A stretch of 64,000 bases of DNA from Burkholderiaceae bacterium (GTDB lineage Bacteria; Pseudomonadota; Gammaproteobacteria; Burkholderiales; Burkholderiaceae_E). The notes beneath the pieces are model-generated. The model was not told the origin of the DNA, did not search any database, and worked only from the letters and a program-made list of their open reading frames with translations. Location: the NCBI GenBank assembly GCA_023954135.1, contig JAMLIN010000004.1, positions 1-64,000 on the forward strand. Reading direction: 5' to 3'. Shown here piece after piece: positions 28,001 through 36,353 of this stretch (its first letter is position 1; every line of letters starts with the position of its first letter). A program made the translations under genes and the position numbers.

Positions 28001-28861
28001 TCAGTCCCGGGGCGGGAATCTCCCCATGCGTTCGGCGTACACGCGGGTGAGCTCGGCGCCGAAGAGGAAGATCTGGGTCGACCAGTACACCCAGATCACG
28101 AAGGCGACGAGCGACGCCGCGGCACCGAAGGGCGACGCCACGCCGCTGGTGCCGAGATAGGCCCCGATGAGGGTCTTGCCGATGGTGAAGAGCAGCGCCG
28201 TGAGGATCGCGCCGACCCAGACGTCGCGCCATTCGATCCGCACCCTCGGCATCGCCTTGTAGATGATCGCGAAGGCCGCCGTGACCATCAGGAAGCTGGT
28301 GATGAAGTCGGCATAGCGCGCGATCCAGGCGAAGGAGCCGACCAGCGGCAGCCACCAGCGCTGCAACGCCGCGAGCGCCGCGCTGGCCAGCAGCGACACC
28401 ATGACGAGAAAGCCGAGCGAAAGCACCAGCGACAGCGACAGCAGGCGGGTGCGCACGAAGCCCATGATTCCCGACGCCTTCGGCTGCGCCGGCACACGCC
28501 ACACCTTGTCGAGCGAGGCCTGCAGCTCGGAGAACACGGTGGTCGCGCCGATGACCATCGCGATCAGGCCCCCGACCGTGCCGATGATGCCGCTGGCCGG
28601 GCGATTGGCGCGTGCGAGCAGCGCTTCCACCGCATTGGCGCCGTTGTCGCCCACGAGCAGCCGGAGCTGCTCGACGACCTCGGTACGGGCAGCTTCCTCG
28701 CCGAACACGAGGCCGGCGACCGAGACCACGATCAGCACCGTCGGCGCGATCGACAGCATGGTGTAGTAGGCGAGCGCCGCACCCATGCTCGAGGCCCGGT
28801 CCTGGCCGAAGGAGCGAGCCGCTTCGAGCAACAGATCGAAGAGGGTTCGAATTCTTCTCAT
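28001..28861 (-). CDS. YihY/BrkB-family inner-membrane protein
   Basis: A 286-residue membrane protein with about six helices and the family opening GAALAYYTMLSIAPTVLIVV near residue 35. The conserved ASPFGAAASLVAFVIWVYWS, split as ASPFGAAASLVAF and VIWVYWS, lies near the end. Start 28861 (MRRIRTLFDLL) fits the family N-terminus; an ATG at 28879 and a TTG at 28894 are alternatives, and none has a good ribosome site. The family includes BrkB and proposed ribonuclease BN, but transport or envelope function is uncertain. Confidence 0.85.
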   Translation of the reverse strand: MRRIRTLFDLLLEAARSFGQDRASSMGAALAYYTMLSIAPTVLIVVSVAGLVFGEEAARTEVVEQLRLLVGDNGANAVEALLARANRPASGIIGTVGGLIAMVIGATTVFSELQASLDKVWRVPAQPKASGIMGFVRTRLLSLSLVLSLGFLVMVSLLASAALAALQRWWLPLVGSFAWIARYADFITSFLMVTAAFAIIYKAMPRVRIEWRDVWVGAILTALLFTIGKTLIGAYLGTSGVASPFGAAASLVAFVIWVYWSTQIFLFGAELTRVYAERMGRFPPRD

Positions 28862-28887
28862 CGCAGGAGTATGCAACATGAATACGG

Positions 28888-29553
28888 ATGACAAAGCCCG
28901 CCGCGGCGGGATCTGAAGCGAGCGGTCTCGTCATGCTCGAGGGACTTCCGCAAGCCGTCGGCCACATGCTGCGCGGACGCCGCGCCGGCCTCGACCGGAT
29001 CCTCTTCAACCGGGTGTCGCTGCGCGCCGGCCAGGCGGCGATCGAGGTGAAAAGCCTCGCCTTCGCGGACCATGCGCCGATCCCGATGATCTACACCGCC
29101 GATGCCGACGGTCGATCGCCGCCGCTGCAATGGACCGGCGTGCCGGCTGCCGCCACCCGCGTCGCGCTGATCGTCGAGGACGCCGATTCGTTGCTGCCGC
29201 AGCCGCTCGTCCACGCCATCGTGTTCGACCTGCCCCCGGGCGACATGTCGCTGGCCGACGGTGCCATCGATCCCGACGGCGATCTCGGACCCAGGCTGGG
29301 CCGCAACTCCATGCTCGGCACCGGCTGGCTGCCGCCGGATCCGCCACCCGGTCACGGCCCGCATCGCTATGCGTTCCAGGTCTTCGCGCTGGCCGGTGGT
29401 GGACGCCATCGCGGGAGGCCGGGACGCGAAGCGCTCGCGAGAGCCCTCAGGAAGCATGCGATCGCCAGTGGCTGCCTGATCGGCACCTACGAACGCCTCG
29501 ACCCCGGCGTACGAGTCGGACAGGCGCCGATGCCGGCACCGACGGCGGAGTGA
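28888..29553 (+). CDS. YbhB/YbcL-type PEBP-family protein
   Basis: A 221-residue phosphatidylethanolamine-binding-protein-like protein. The anion-binding pocket motifs are visible: ADGRSPPLQWTGVP, LIVEDADS, and HGPHRYAFQVFAL. There is no signal peptide, so it is probably cytoplasmic. About 45 residues precede the fold, so a start at 28933 (MLEGLPQAV) is also possible. It is divergent from the BrkB-type gene with only about 26 bases between the starts. Bacterial members have no firmly established function. Confidence 0.84.
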   Translation: MTKPAAAGSEASGLVMLEGLPQAVGHMLRGRRAGLDRILFNRVSLRAGQAAIEVKSLAFADHAPIPMIYTADADGRSPPLQWTGVPAAATRVALIVEDADSLLPQPLVHAIVFDLPPGDMSLADGAIDPDGDLGPRLGRNSMLGTGWLPPDPPPGHGPHRYAFQVFALAGGGRHRGRPGREALARALRKHAIASGCLIGTYERLDPGVRVGQAPMPAPTAE

Positions 29554-29576
29554 CCCGACCCTCGCCGGCCCCGCGA

Positions 29577-29801
29577 TCACGCGGACAGGCGAGGCGGCGG
29601 CGCGGCCGGCGGCTCCTTGATCGGCGGCGGAATCTCGGCCGGCGGCGGTTCGTCGATCTCGGGGGGAGCCGGCTCGGGCTCGGTCGGGTCGGGCGGCGGG
29701 CCCGGCCGAGGCTCACCCGGAACTTCCGGCGACGGCTCGGGCCGGTGCATCCGCAGGGAGTGACGGAGCACCGCCGTCGCGAGATCCTGCTCGACGTTCA
29801 T
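29577..29801 (-). CDS. Small proline-rich protein
   Basis: A 74-residue protein with a short ordinary N-terminus (MNVEQDLATAVLRHSLRM) and then an almost uninterrupted Pro/Glu-rich tail (for example PEIDEPPPAEIPPPIKEPP). The start codon overlaps the stop of the 167-residue gene (TGATG), so translation is probably coupled. Such short proline-rich proteins occur in many proteobacteria without known function; the tail may be an extended linker or binding peptide. The coding call rests on overlap and codon pattern. Confidence 0.6.
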   Translation of the reverse strand: MNVEQDLATAVLRHSLRMHRPEPSPEVPGEPRPGPPPDPTEPEPAPPEIDEPPPAEIPPPIKEPPAAPPPRLSA

Positions 29802-30304
29802 CACCGGTTCCTCGTCGGCGGCTGGGGCGGACGCAATGCCCGCTCCTTCTCCAGGCCCGAGGGTGTCTCGGGGTCCAGCCCCGCATGAGGGGATTCGGGT
29901 CGCTGCTTCGTCGATCCCCCGCGCTGGATGAGCTCCTCGATGATCAGTCGCCCGTAGTACTGCGCCCGTTCGGCGCCGTGCCGATCGACGATCCCGGCGA
30001 CATCGGCCGCCTGGTCGCGGTCGCGCGCGCGCACGACCAGCCAGTTGTAGCCTTCCTCGGCAAGCTCGCGGTGCGCCTTGACGAGATTGAGCTCCTGGCC
30101 CACGTTCGCGAGGAAACCGGCACGCTCGAGGTCGCGATCGATCTGCTCGCACATCTCGGAGGCACTGTAGCGCGTGAGCTCGACGTCGAGGGGTTCGAGG
30201 TCGGCCACCACCCGGTCGAGCGAGACATCGGGTGGCAGCGACACGACGACATGACCGACCGGCTTGAACACGCCGAATGCGGTGGGTTCCCTGCTCTTGT
30301 CCAT
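29801..30304 (-). CDS. Conserved protein of unknown function
   Basis: A 167-residue soluble protein: a beta-rich start (GVFKPVGHVVVSLPPDVSLD), helical middle (ASEMCEQIDRDLERAGFLAN), a GYNWLVVRARDRDQAADVAG segment, and a charged polar C-terminus. The middle part looks like a small alpha/beta domain in which a mobile element such as VVADLEPLDVELTRYS is followed by NVGQELNLVKAHRELAEEG. The start MDKSRE at 30304 has a purine-rich stretch upstream. Downstream it overlaps the proline-rich gene. I do not recognise the family with confidence. Confidence 0.72.
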   Translation of the reverse strand: MDKSREPTAFGVFKPVGHVVVSLPPDVSLDRVVADLEPLDVELTRYSASEMCEQIDRDLERAGFLANVGQELNLVKAHRELAEEGYNWLVVRARDRDQAADVAGIVDRHGAERAQYYGRLIIEELIQRGGSTKQRPESPHAGLDPETPSGLEKERALRPPQPPTRNR

Positions 30305-30413
30305 ACACACCTCCACGGCCGGCGACGCAATGGCGCGTCACCCACCGGCAGTGCAAGAGCGATGCCCGATCCACCCGGCTTCGGATTCGGGTGCAGGAGT
30401 CGAGCCGGGAATT

Positions 30414-30432
30414 CGCGAAGCACCGCTTCGCG
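30414..30432 (-). other. Hairpin downstream of the glutamate dehydrogenase gene
   Basis: CGCGAAGC and GCTTCGCG form a perfect 8-bp stem with the 3-base loop ACC, 111 bases after the end of the Glu/Leu dehydrogenase gene in its direction of transcription. No T-run follows, so it is an RNA-end structure or weak terminator at most. Confidence 0.4.
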
Positions 30433-30542
30433 CCGGCGAGACCGGCCGCGCCTGCCAGCGCGGCCGTGGCGGGGCATTCCAGATGATACGGTTGTACGGC
30501 AAGGCGCCCCAACGCGGTCATGCGCTCGAAGGCGAATCCGGA

Positions 30543-31859
30543 TCAGGGATAGAGACCGCGCATGTCGCGGGCTTCCAGTATCCGGCTGCAGGCGATGACG
30601 AAGGCCGCGGTCCGCAGCGCGATGTTGCGCTCGGTCGCTTCGCGCCAGACCACCGCGAAAGCATCGGCGAGGATCCGGTCCAGGCGCGCGTTCACCGCGT
30701 CTTCGGACCAGGCGAAGTTCGATGCGTTCTGCACCCACTCGAAGTAGCTGACGATCACCCCGCCCGCATTGGCGATCACGTCGGGTATCACCAGGATGCC
30801 GCGATCGGCGAGGATGTCCTCGGCCTGCTCGGTGGTCGGCCCGTTGGCGCCTTCGAGAACCATGCTCGCGCGGATCCGGGTGGCGTTGGCCGCGGTGATC
30901 TGGTTCGACAGCGCAGCCGGCAACAGCAGGTCGCAGTCGACGGCCCAGAAGTCGTCGTCGGCGATCGGCGTCGCACCGGGGAAGGAATCGATGCGCTGCC
31001 CGGCCCCGAGGTGCACCGCGAGCGCCGCCGGATCGATCCCGGCCTCGTCGACGATCGACCCGCCGACGTCCTGCACCGCGACGATGCGCGCGCCCTGCTC
31101 CGCGAAAAGGCGGGCCGCGGTGCCGCCGACATTGCCGAAGCCCTGCACCGCCACGCGGGTGCCGGCCACATCGCGCCCGAGACGGCGCAAGGCTTCGCGC
31201 GCGACGACGGTGCATCCGCGCCCGGTGGCCTCGCGCCGCCCGAGGCTGCCGCCCAGCGAAACCGGCTTGCCGGTGACGACCCGCGGGGTACTCCTGCCCA
31301 CGTTCATCGAGTAGGTGTCCATGATCCAGGCCATCACCCGCTCGTCGGTGTTGACATCGGGCGCGGGAATGTCCATCTCCGGGCCGATCATCAGGCCGAT
31401 CTCGCTGGTGTAGCGGCGGGTGACCCGTTCCAGCTCGGCGAGACTGAAATGCGCCGGATCGATCCGCACCCCGCCCTTGGCGCCACCGAAGGGCAGGTTC
31501 ACCGCCGCGGTCTTGATCGTCATCCACCCCGCCAGCGCCATCACCTCGGCGAGGTTCACGTCCGGATGGAAGCGCAGGCCGCCCTTGCCGGGGCCCCGCG
31601 AGACGTTGTGATGCACCCGGTAGCCCTCGAAATGGGCCAGGCTGCCGTCGTCGCGCCGCAGCGGCACGTCTACCACGATGAAGCGCTTGGGTCGGCGCAG
31701 GGTATCGGCCCATTGCGACAGGTGCCCGATGTGCGGGAGCACGCGATCGACCTGGGCGAGGAAGGTTCCCCAGGGACCGATCCCGGCCTCGCCCACATAG
31801 GACGGCAGGCGGGGAGTGGCAACCGCGCGCGTCTGGCGAACGGGCGAGGAATCGACCAT
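30543..31859 (-). CDS. Glu/Leu/Phe/Val dehydrogenase (glutamate dehydrogenase)
   Basis: A 438-residue enzyme that interconverts glutamate and 2-oxoglutarate plus ammonia with NAD(P). The substrate region is [20 protein letters not shown], split as [14 protein letters not shown] and LRFHPD, and the catalytic lysine lies in [11 protein letters not shown]; the Rossmann motif is VQGFGNVGG. Length and motifs fit hexameric GdhA. AGGAAG about 6 bases upstream of 31859 supports that ATG; upstream sequence to 32051 is non-coding in character. The divergent CBS gene starts 198 bases away. Confidence 0.94.
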   Translation of the reverse strand: MVDSSPVRQTRAVATPRLPSYVGEAGIGPWGTFLAQVDRVLPHIGHLSQWADTLRRPKRFIVVDVPLRRDDGSLAHFEGYRVHHNVSRGPGKGGLRFHPDVNLAEVMALAGWMTIKTAAVNLPFGGAKGGVRIDPAHFSLAELERVTRRYTSEIGLMIGPEMDIPAPDVNTDERVMAWIMDTYSMNVGRSTPRVVTGKPVSLGGSLGRREATGRGCTVVAREALRRLGRDVAGTRVAVQGFGNVGGTAARLFAEQGARIVAVQDVGGSIVDEAGIDPAALAVHLGAGQRIDSFPGATPIADDDFWAVDCDLLLPAALSNQITAANATRIRASMVLEGANGPTTEQAEDILADRGILVIPDVIANAGGVIVSYFEWVQNASNFAWSEDAVNARLDRILADAFAVVWREATERNIALRTAAFVIACSRILEARDMRGLYP

Positions 31860-32057
31860 GGCATCTTCCTGGCATCCGGCGGCTGGCGCGCCCATGGCGA
31901 GCGTCGCCGTCGACGCCCGCGCCGGCACTCCATGTTGCCGGCCTCGTCTCGCGCCGGTCAAGCCATGGGGCGAGCGGGTATGGCTTTTGCGGGAAGACCG
32001 GGCAGCCCGACATCGCAGACCCTCCGGCGATGCCTCAACCACAAGGAGCACGAGCGG

Positions 32058-32570
32058 ATGACGCGCCGCGTATCCGACGTCATGACCAGCGGCGTGCGCA
32101 CCCTCGGACCGCAGGAGCCGCTACGCCTGGCCGCAAGGCTCATGAAGGAACTCAACGTCGGCTCGATCCCGATCTGCAAGGGCGATCGGCTGATCGGGGT
32201 CGTCACCGACCGCGACATCACGATCCGGGCGGTCGCCGACGGCCTGAACGCGTCCACGCCGATCGCCGAGGTGATGAGCGTCGCACCGAAGTACTGCTTC
32301 GACACCGACCCGATCGAGCAGGCATCGGCCATGATGCAGCAGTTGCAGATCCGCCGTCTGCCGGTCATCGACGGCGAGGACAAGCTGGTCGGCATCGTCA
32401 CGCTCGGCGACATCGCGGTGCGCGGCGGAGAGGACAATGCCTCGCGCACGCTGGCGTCGATCTCCACGCCGGCCGAACCGGCCCGGCCGCTCGAGATGCC
32501 CGCGCAGGAGCGCCGTCAGACCGATCCGCCGGCCGCCTGGGCGCTTGCCCAGGCCCACTGGAAGTTGTAG
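32058..32570 (+). CDS. Paired CBS-domain protein
   Basis: A 170-residue protein of two CBS motifs in tandem (about residues 8-62 and 72-130), marked by [20 protein letters not shown] and [20 protein letters not shown]. It ends with a polar tail. AAGGAG 9 bases upstream supports the 32058 start. CBS pairs bind adenine nucleotides and usually act as energy sensors; the target is unknown. Its last 55 bases overlap the end of the convergent flavoprotein gene. Confidence 0.88.
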   Translation: MTRRVSDVMTSGVRTLGPQEPLRLAARLMKELNVGSIPICKGDRLIGVVTDRDITIRAVADGLNASTPIAEVMSVAPKYCFDTDPIEQASAMMQQLQIRRLPVIDGEDKLVGIVTLGDIAVRGGEDNASRTLASISTPAEPARPLEMPAQERRQTDPPAAWALAQAHWKL

Positions 32571-33703
32571 CCGCCGAGCCAGCCGGTGACGTCGACCGCC
32601 TCGCCGATCGCGTAGAGCCCGGGCAGGCGCCGGGCCGCCATCGACTTCGAGGAGAGCTCGGCGGTGTCGATGCCGCCCGCGGTGACCTCGGCCTTCGCGA
32701 AACCCTCGGTACCGGCCGGCATGAACCGCCAGGCGCCAAGCCGGGCCGCCGCCTCGTCGAGCCGCCGGTCGGCGATGTTCGCGAGCTCGCCATCCAGGCC
32801 GATGCGCGCGGCCAGCACCTCGGCGAGACGCTGCGGCAGGTGCGCCGACAGCGCGGCGGCGAGCCGGGCACGCGGCCGTTCGCGCTTGGCGCGACGCAGG
32901 AAGTCCGGAGCCCGGGCGGGCAGGAAGTCGATGCACAAGGGCTCGCGATGGCGCCAGTACGAGGAAGCCTGCAGGATCGCCGGCCCCGACAGCCCGCGAT
33001 GGGTGAAGAGCGCGGCCTCGCGGAAGCTCGCACCGCCCGCGCTCGCGACCACCTCGGTCGACACGCCGGACAGGCCCTTGAAGATCGTCTCGGCCGGATC
33101 GAGCTTCAGCGGCACCAGCGCCGGCCTGGGCTCGATCACCTTCAGCCCGAACCGGCGTGCGAGCTCGTAGGCATGGCCGGTCGCACCGAGCTTCGGAATC
33201 GACAAGCCGCCCGTGGCGACGACGAGCGCCGGCGCCGCCACCCTGCGCCCGCCCACGCGCAGCCGGAATTCCGGCGCGCTCCATTCGACTTCCGCCGCGG
33301 CTTCCCCGAGCGAGAACTCCACCTGTCCGAGCCGGCACTCGTCGACGAGCATCGCGACGATCGCCCGCGCCGAGCCGTCGCAGAAAAGCTGCCCCAGGGT
33401 CTTCTCATGCCATGCGATGCGATGACGGTCGACCAGTGCGATGAAATCCGTGGGCTGGTAGCGGCGCAAGGCCGAGGTGGCGAAGCCCGGATTGGCCGAC
33501 AGGAAGTTCTCCGGCCCAGCGTGGATGTTGGTGAAATTGCAGCGCCCGCCGCCGGAGATGAGGATCTTGCGGCCGGGTTCGGGAGCGTGATCGACCAGGA
33601 GCACCCGCCGGCCGCGCTGGCCGGCGACCGCGGCGCACATCATGCCCGCCGCCCCGGCGCCGAGCACGATCACATCGTGGGTCCGTCCGTTCGCCCGGCT
33701 CAT
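32516..33703 (-). CDS. BaiN/HI0933-family flavoprotein (NAD(P)/FAD-dependent oxidoreductase)
   Basis: A 395-residue flavoprotein. The FAD motif VLGAGAAGMMCAAVAGQRG is at the extreme N-terminus (residues 11-29), followed by the family-specific KILISGGGRCNFTNIH and near the C-terminus [20 protein letters not shown], split as GLYAIGEAVDVTG and [14 protein letters not shown]-like residues. Members reduce bile-acid or related enones, or act in RNA modification; the physiological role here is open. Its end lies antisense over the CBS gene, so the two are convergent. Confidence 0.88.
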   Translation of the reverse strand: MSRANGRTHDVIVLGAGAAGMMCAAVAGQRGRRVLLVDHAPEPGRKILISGGGRCNFTNIHAGPENFLSANPGFATSALRRYQPTDFIALVDRHRIAWHEKTLGQLFCDGSARAIVAMLVDECRLGQVEFSLGEAAAEVEWSAPEFRLRVGGRRVAAPALVVATGGLSIPKLGATGHAYELARRFGLKVIEPRPALVPLKLDPAETIFKGLSGVSTEVVASAGGASFREAALFTHRGLSGPAILQASSYWRHREPLCIDFLPARAPDFLRRAKRERPRARLAAALSAHLPQRLAEVLAARIGLDGELANIADRRLDEAAARLGAWRFMPAGTEGFAKAEVTAGGIDTAELSSKSMAARRLPGLYAIGEAVDVTGWLGGYNFQWAWASAQAAGGSV

Positions 33704-33731
33704 GCCGCCGGAGCCCGGCGCCCCGGCCCGT

Positions 33732-33750
33732 GTTCGTTCACAGGTTCTCA
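33732..33750 (-). repeat. Dispersed 19-bp repeat, copy 2, beginning at a stop codon
   Basis: Reading on the minus strand, TGAGAACCTGTGAACGAAC starts with the TGA stop of the SnoaL-like gene and is identical to 20523-20541. The hairpin extension of copy 1 is not kept here. Confidence 0.6.
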
Positions 33751-34137
33751 GAGCCGGTTGACATGCGCCGAGACGCAGGCCCAGCGACCCTCCTGCTCCT
33801 GCCAGCGCCAGACGTCGGTATAGCAGCCGCTGCCCGGCTGGCCGTCGGGCTTGATGAACGTCGTCCGGGCGTGGATGAAGGCGAAGTCGCCCAGCAGGCG
33901 GATGCCGACGTGCTGCTCGCGCAGTTGCCGCACCGACGAGCCCCGGCTCACCTGGGTGATGAACTGGGTGCGATCGAGCAGCGCGCCGTCCGGATTCATG
34001 TTCATGAAGTCGTCGGCGAGATGCTCCTCGAACCAGACGGTGTCGGCCTCGTCGATCGAGCGCACGTAGTTGCGGTTCAACTCGGTGAGGATGCGCACCT
34101 GCGCATCCCGGTCCGTCTCGCTGCGGGTCGTCGTCAT
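33748..34137 (-). CDS. SnoaL-like / DUF4440 NTF2-fold protein
   Basis: A 129-residue cone-shaped NTF2-fold protein: LNRNYVRSIDEADTVWFEEH, then LADDFMNMNPDGALLDRTQF and a beta sheet ending WRWQEQEGRWACVSAHVNRL. The start at 34137 (MTTTRSETD) is taken because the family begins there, whereas the frame to 34443 is an extension in GC-rich DNA. Members are small hydrolases, isomerases or binding proteins with varied substrates. Confidence 0.85.
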   Translation of the reverse strand: MTTTRSETDRDAQVRILTELNRNYVRSIDEADTVWFEEHLADDFMNMNPDGALLDRTQFITQVSRGSSVRQLREQHVGIRLLGDFAFIHARTTFIKPDGQPGSGCYTDVWRWQEQEGRWACVSAHVNRL

Positions 34138-34276
34138 GGTCGAGCTCCGTGGGTCGATGGGGCTGCCCGGCCGTACCGCCCTGCGCCTTGCGGAATCGAT
34201 TCCCGGCGGGCCAGGATACAGGATGCCATCGTCCGGCCCGATCGCACAGGGCCGGGTCCGGCTCCGCCGATCGCGG

Positions 34277-35314
34277 CTACCCGGCCGTGGGACCGGATCC
34301 GGGATCTGGGCCGATGTCGTCCTCGACGCACTCGTGCTCCACCCGGTTCCGCCCCGCGCTCTTGGCCCGATAGAGCGCCCGGTCGGCCGCGGCGAACAGC
34401 GATCGTTCGGAACGCAGGCCCTGCGAGCGCAGGGTGGCGGCACCGACGCTGACGGTCACCGGGGCGTCGGTCCCTCCGTGCAGCATCCCGAGAGCGACGA
34501 CCGACTCACGGATGCCCTCGGCGACGCGCTCGGCGGCATCGGACGCGGTGTCGCCGAGGATCAGCGCGAATTCGTCGCCCCCCAGGCGCGCCGCGAGATC
34601 GCCGGGGCGACGCGCGCAGCCGGCCAGGACCTCGGCCACCTTCACCAGGCATTCATCGCCCGCGACGTGCCCGTGCCAGTCGTTGAACTCCTTGAAGAAA
34701 TCCACGTCGACCTCGATCAGGCTCACCGGCGTGCGGCGACGCACGCCGCGGCGCACCTCGTTCGCCAGGACCTCCTCGAAGTGGCGCCGGTTGGCCAGGC
34801 CGGTGAGCGAGTCGTGGCGCGACAGGTGCAGCGCCTCCTCCTCGGCATGCCGGCGCTCGGTGATGTCGAAGTGCAGGCTGACGTACAGGGGCCGGCGGGT
34901 GTTCTGCAGCCGGGTGACGCGCATCACGCACCAGCGATCGTGCTCGCCGGCCCGCATCGGGTATTCGATCCTCAGGGAAGCCTGCCGGCCGCCCAGGACC
35001 TTCAGGACACCCCTGGCCGCCTCCGCTCCCTGGCGGCCCGCCATGGTGGCGGTCGCCTCGAGCAGATCGAGATAGCTGCCGCCGATCGCCAGCAGGTCGG
35101 GCTCGATCCGGCTTTCACGTACGAAACGCCGCCATGCGGCATTGACATCGACGATCCTCGCATCCTGGTCGATGATGGCGATCTGCTCGGCAAGCGAATC
35201 GATCACCAGGGTATGCAGGGCGCTGCGGCCCCGCGGCCGCACCGACTTGCGCAACGCTCCCTGCGCCCTCGTCTGGCCGCCGGACGACCTGGCCAGACGC
35301 CCGTACATCTTCAT
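34277..35314 (-). CDS. PAS-GGDEF diguanylate cyclase
   Basis: A 345-residue cytoplasmic signalling protein with a PAS domain (about residues 35-160, from LHTLVIDSLAEQIAIIDQDA) and a GGDEF cyclase domain that makes cyclic-di-GMP from two GTP. The active motif RLGGDEFALI is intact, and RPGD five residues upstream is the inhibitory product site. The start at 35314 has GAGGA upstream; 35365 is an alternative. It is clearly paralogous to 36354-37352, sharing DSLTGLANRR versus DPLTGLANRR and the same ending ALYRAKSAGRNR. Confidence 0.92.
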   Translation of the reverse strand: MKMYGRLARSSGGQTRAQGALRKSVRPRGRSALHTLVIDSLAEQIAIIDQDARIVDVNAAWRRFVRESRIEPDLLAIGGSYLDLLEATATMAGRQGAEAARGVLKVLGGRQASLRIEYPMRAGEHDRWCVMRVTRLQNTRRPLYVSLHFDITERRHAEEEALHLSRHDSLTGLANRRHFEEVLANEVRRGVRRRTPVSLIEVDVDFFKEFNDWHGHVAGDECLVKVAEVLAGCARRPGDLAARLGGDEFALILGDTASDAAERVAEGIRESVVALGMLHGGTDAPVTVSVGAATLRSQGLRSERSLFAAADRALYRAKSAGRNRVEHECVEDDIGPDPGSGPTAG

Positions 35315-35406
35315 GCTCGTCCATCCTCGCGCGGATTGCTCTGGGCCGGGTGAGGCAACAAGCATGCCTCGTCCGCAACCGGATCGGCCGCCGTGCCGGC
35401 GTGGAT

Positions 35407-36264
35407 TCAGGCCTTGCGGAACCTCAGGGTCATGCGGTCGGATTCGCCGATCGCGAGGAATCCCTCGCGGCCCGCTTCCTTGCCGCGCAACGTGGGCGGC
35501 AGCGACCAGACGCCGTGCGGGTGGTCGCGGGTATCCCGGGGATTCGCATTGATCTCGCCGCGGGCCTCGAGAGCGAAGCCGGCGGCGCGCACCCGCTCGA
35601 TGACGAAGTCCTCGGTCATGTAGCCGCTGTCGATCATCTCCCCGACAGGGGTGCCGGGTCGCGCGCGATGCTCCACGATGCCCAGCACGCCCCGCGGCGC
35701 GAGCACGCCATGAAAGGCGCGCAGGCTGTGGTCGAGATGCCCCGCCTTCATCCAGTTGTGCAGGTTGCGGAAGGTCAGCACCATGTCGGCGCCGCCGGGC
35801 GGCGCGATGCCGCGAAACCCGTGCCCGGGCCCGGGCTGTTCCCCCACCACGACCCGGTCGAAGATCCCGGGCTCGGAAGCCAGCCTGGCATCGAAGTTCT
35901 CCCGGGAGCGACGCTGGTACTCCGTGCCGCCGGACCGTGCGTTGTGGGCGGCATAGAGCCGGCCTCGGTCGCGGAGGTAAGGCGCCAGGATATCGGTGTA
36001 CCAGCCGGCGCCCGGGGCGATCTCGATCACCTTCATGACGGGCGCGATGCCGAAGAACCGCAAGGTCTCGTAGGGATGTCGGGCAGCATCGCGCGCCCGC
36101 GCGGCCGGGGCGCGATGCCGCCCCGCGACGGCTGCCAAGAGCAGGGGGTCGTCAGGAACCGATGCCCCGTTCGTGGCCGACGCGACACGCGGCGCGCACA
36201 GGCCGAGCACGCAGGCGAGCGTGAAGCTGCGGCGATCCGCGCGCGGCAATGAAGGGATGGACAT
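35407..36264 (-). CDS. Exported class I SAM-dependent methyltransferase-like protein
   Basis: A 285-residue protein with an apparent signal peptide of twin-arginine type (RADRRSFTLACVLGLCAP at residues 8-25) followed by a methyltransferase fold. The SAM motif region is VIEIAPGAGWYTDILAPYL, and later MVLTFRNLHNWM and GVLGIVEHRARPG. SAM is not expected in the periplasm, so members may bind a different ligand or fold before export. The gene lies between two diguanylate cyclase paralogues on the same strand. Confidence 0.82.
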   Translation of the reverse strand: MSIPSLPRADRRSFTLACVLGLCAPRVASATNGASVPDDPLLLAAVAGRHRAPAARARDAARHPYETLRFFGIAPVMKVIEIAPGAGWYTDILAPYLRDRGRLYAAHNARSGGTEYQRRSRENFDARLASEPGIFDRVVVGEQPGPGHGFRGIAPPGGADMVLTFRNLHNWMKAGHLDHSLRAFHGVLAPRGVLGIVEHRARPGTPVGEMIDSGYMTEDFVIERVRAAGFALEARGEINANPRDTRDHPHGVWSLPPTLRGKEAGREGFLAIGESDRMTLRFRKA

Positions 36265-36353
36265 CCGGCAACCTCGTCGTGCGACCAGCGAATGGGTCCC
36301 AGTATAGACAGATCACGCCAGCGCCCTCGATCGCAGGACGAGCCGCAGCCGGA

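Noticed and set aside
30264-32570. A 768-residue plus-strand frame ending in the CBS protein
   Set aside because: Only the last 170 residues are a real domain. The rest is antisense to the glutamate dehydrogenase gene, and a ribosome site precedes 32058.
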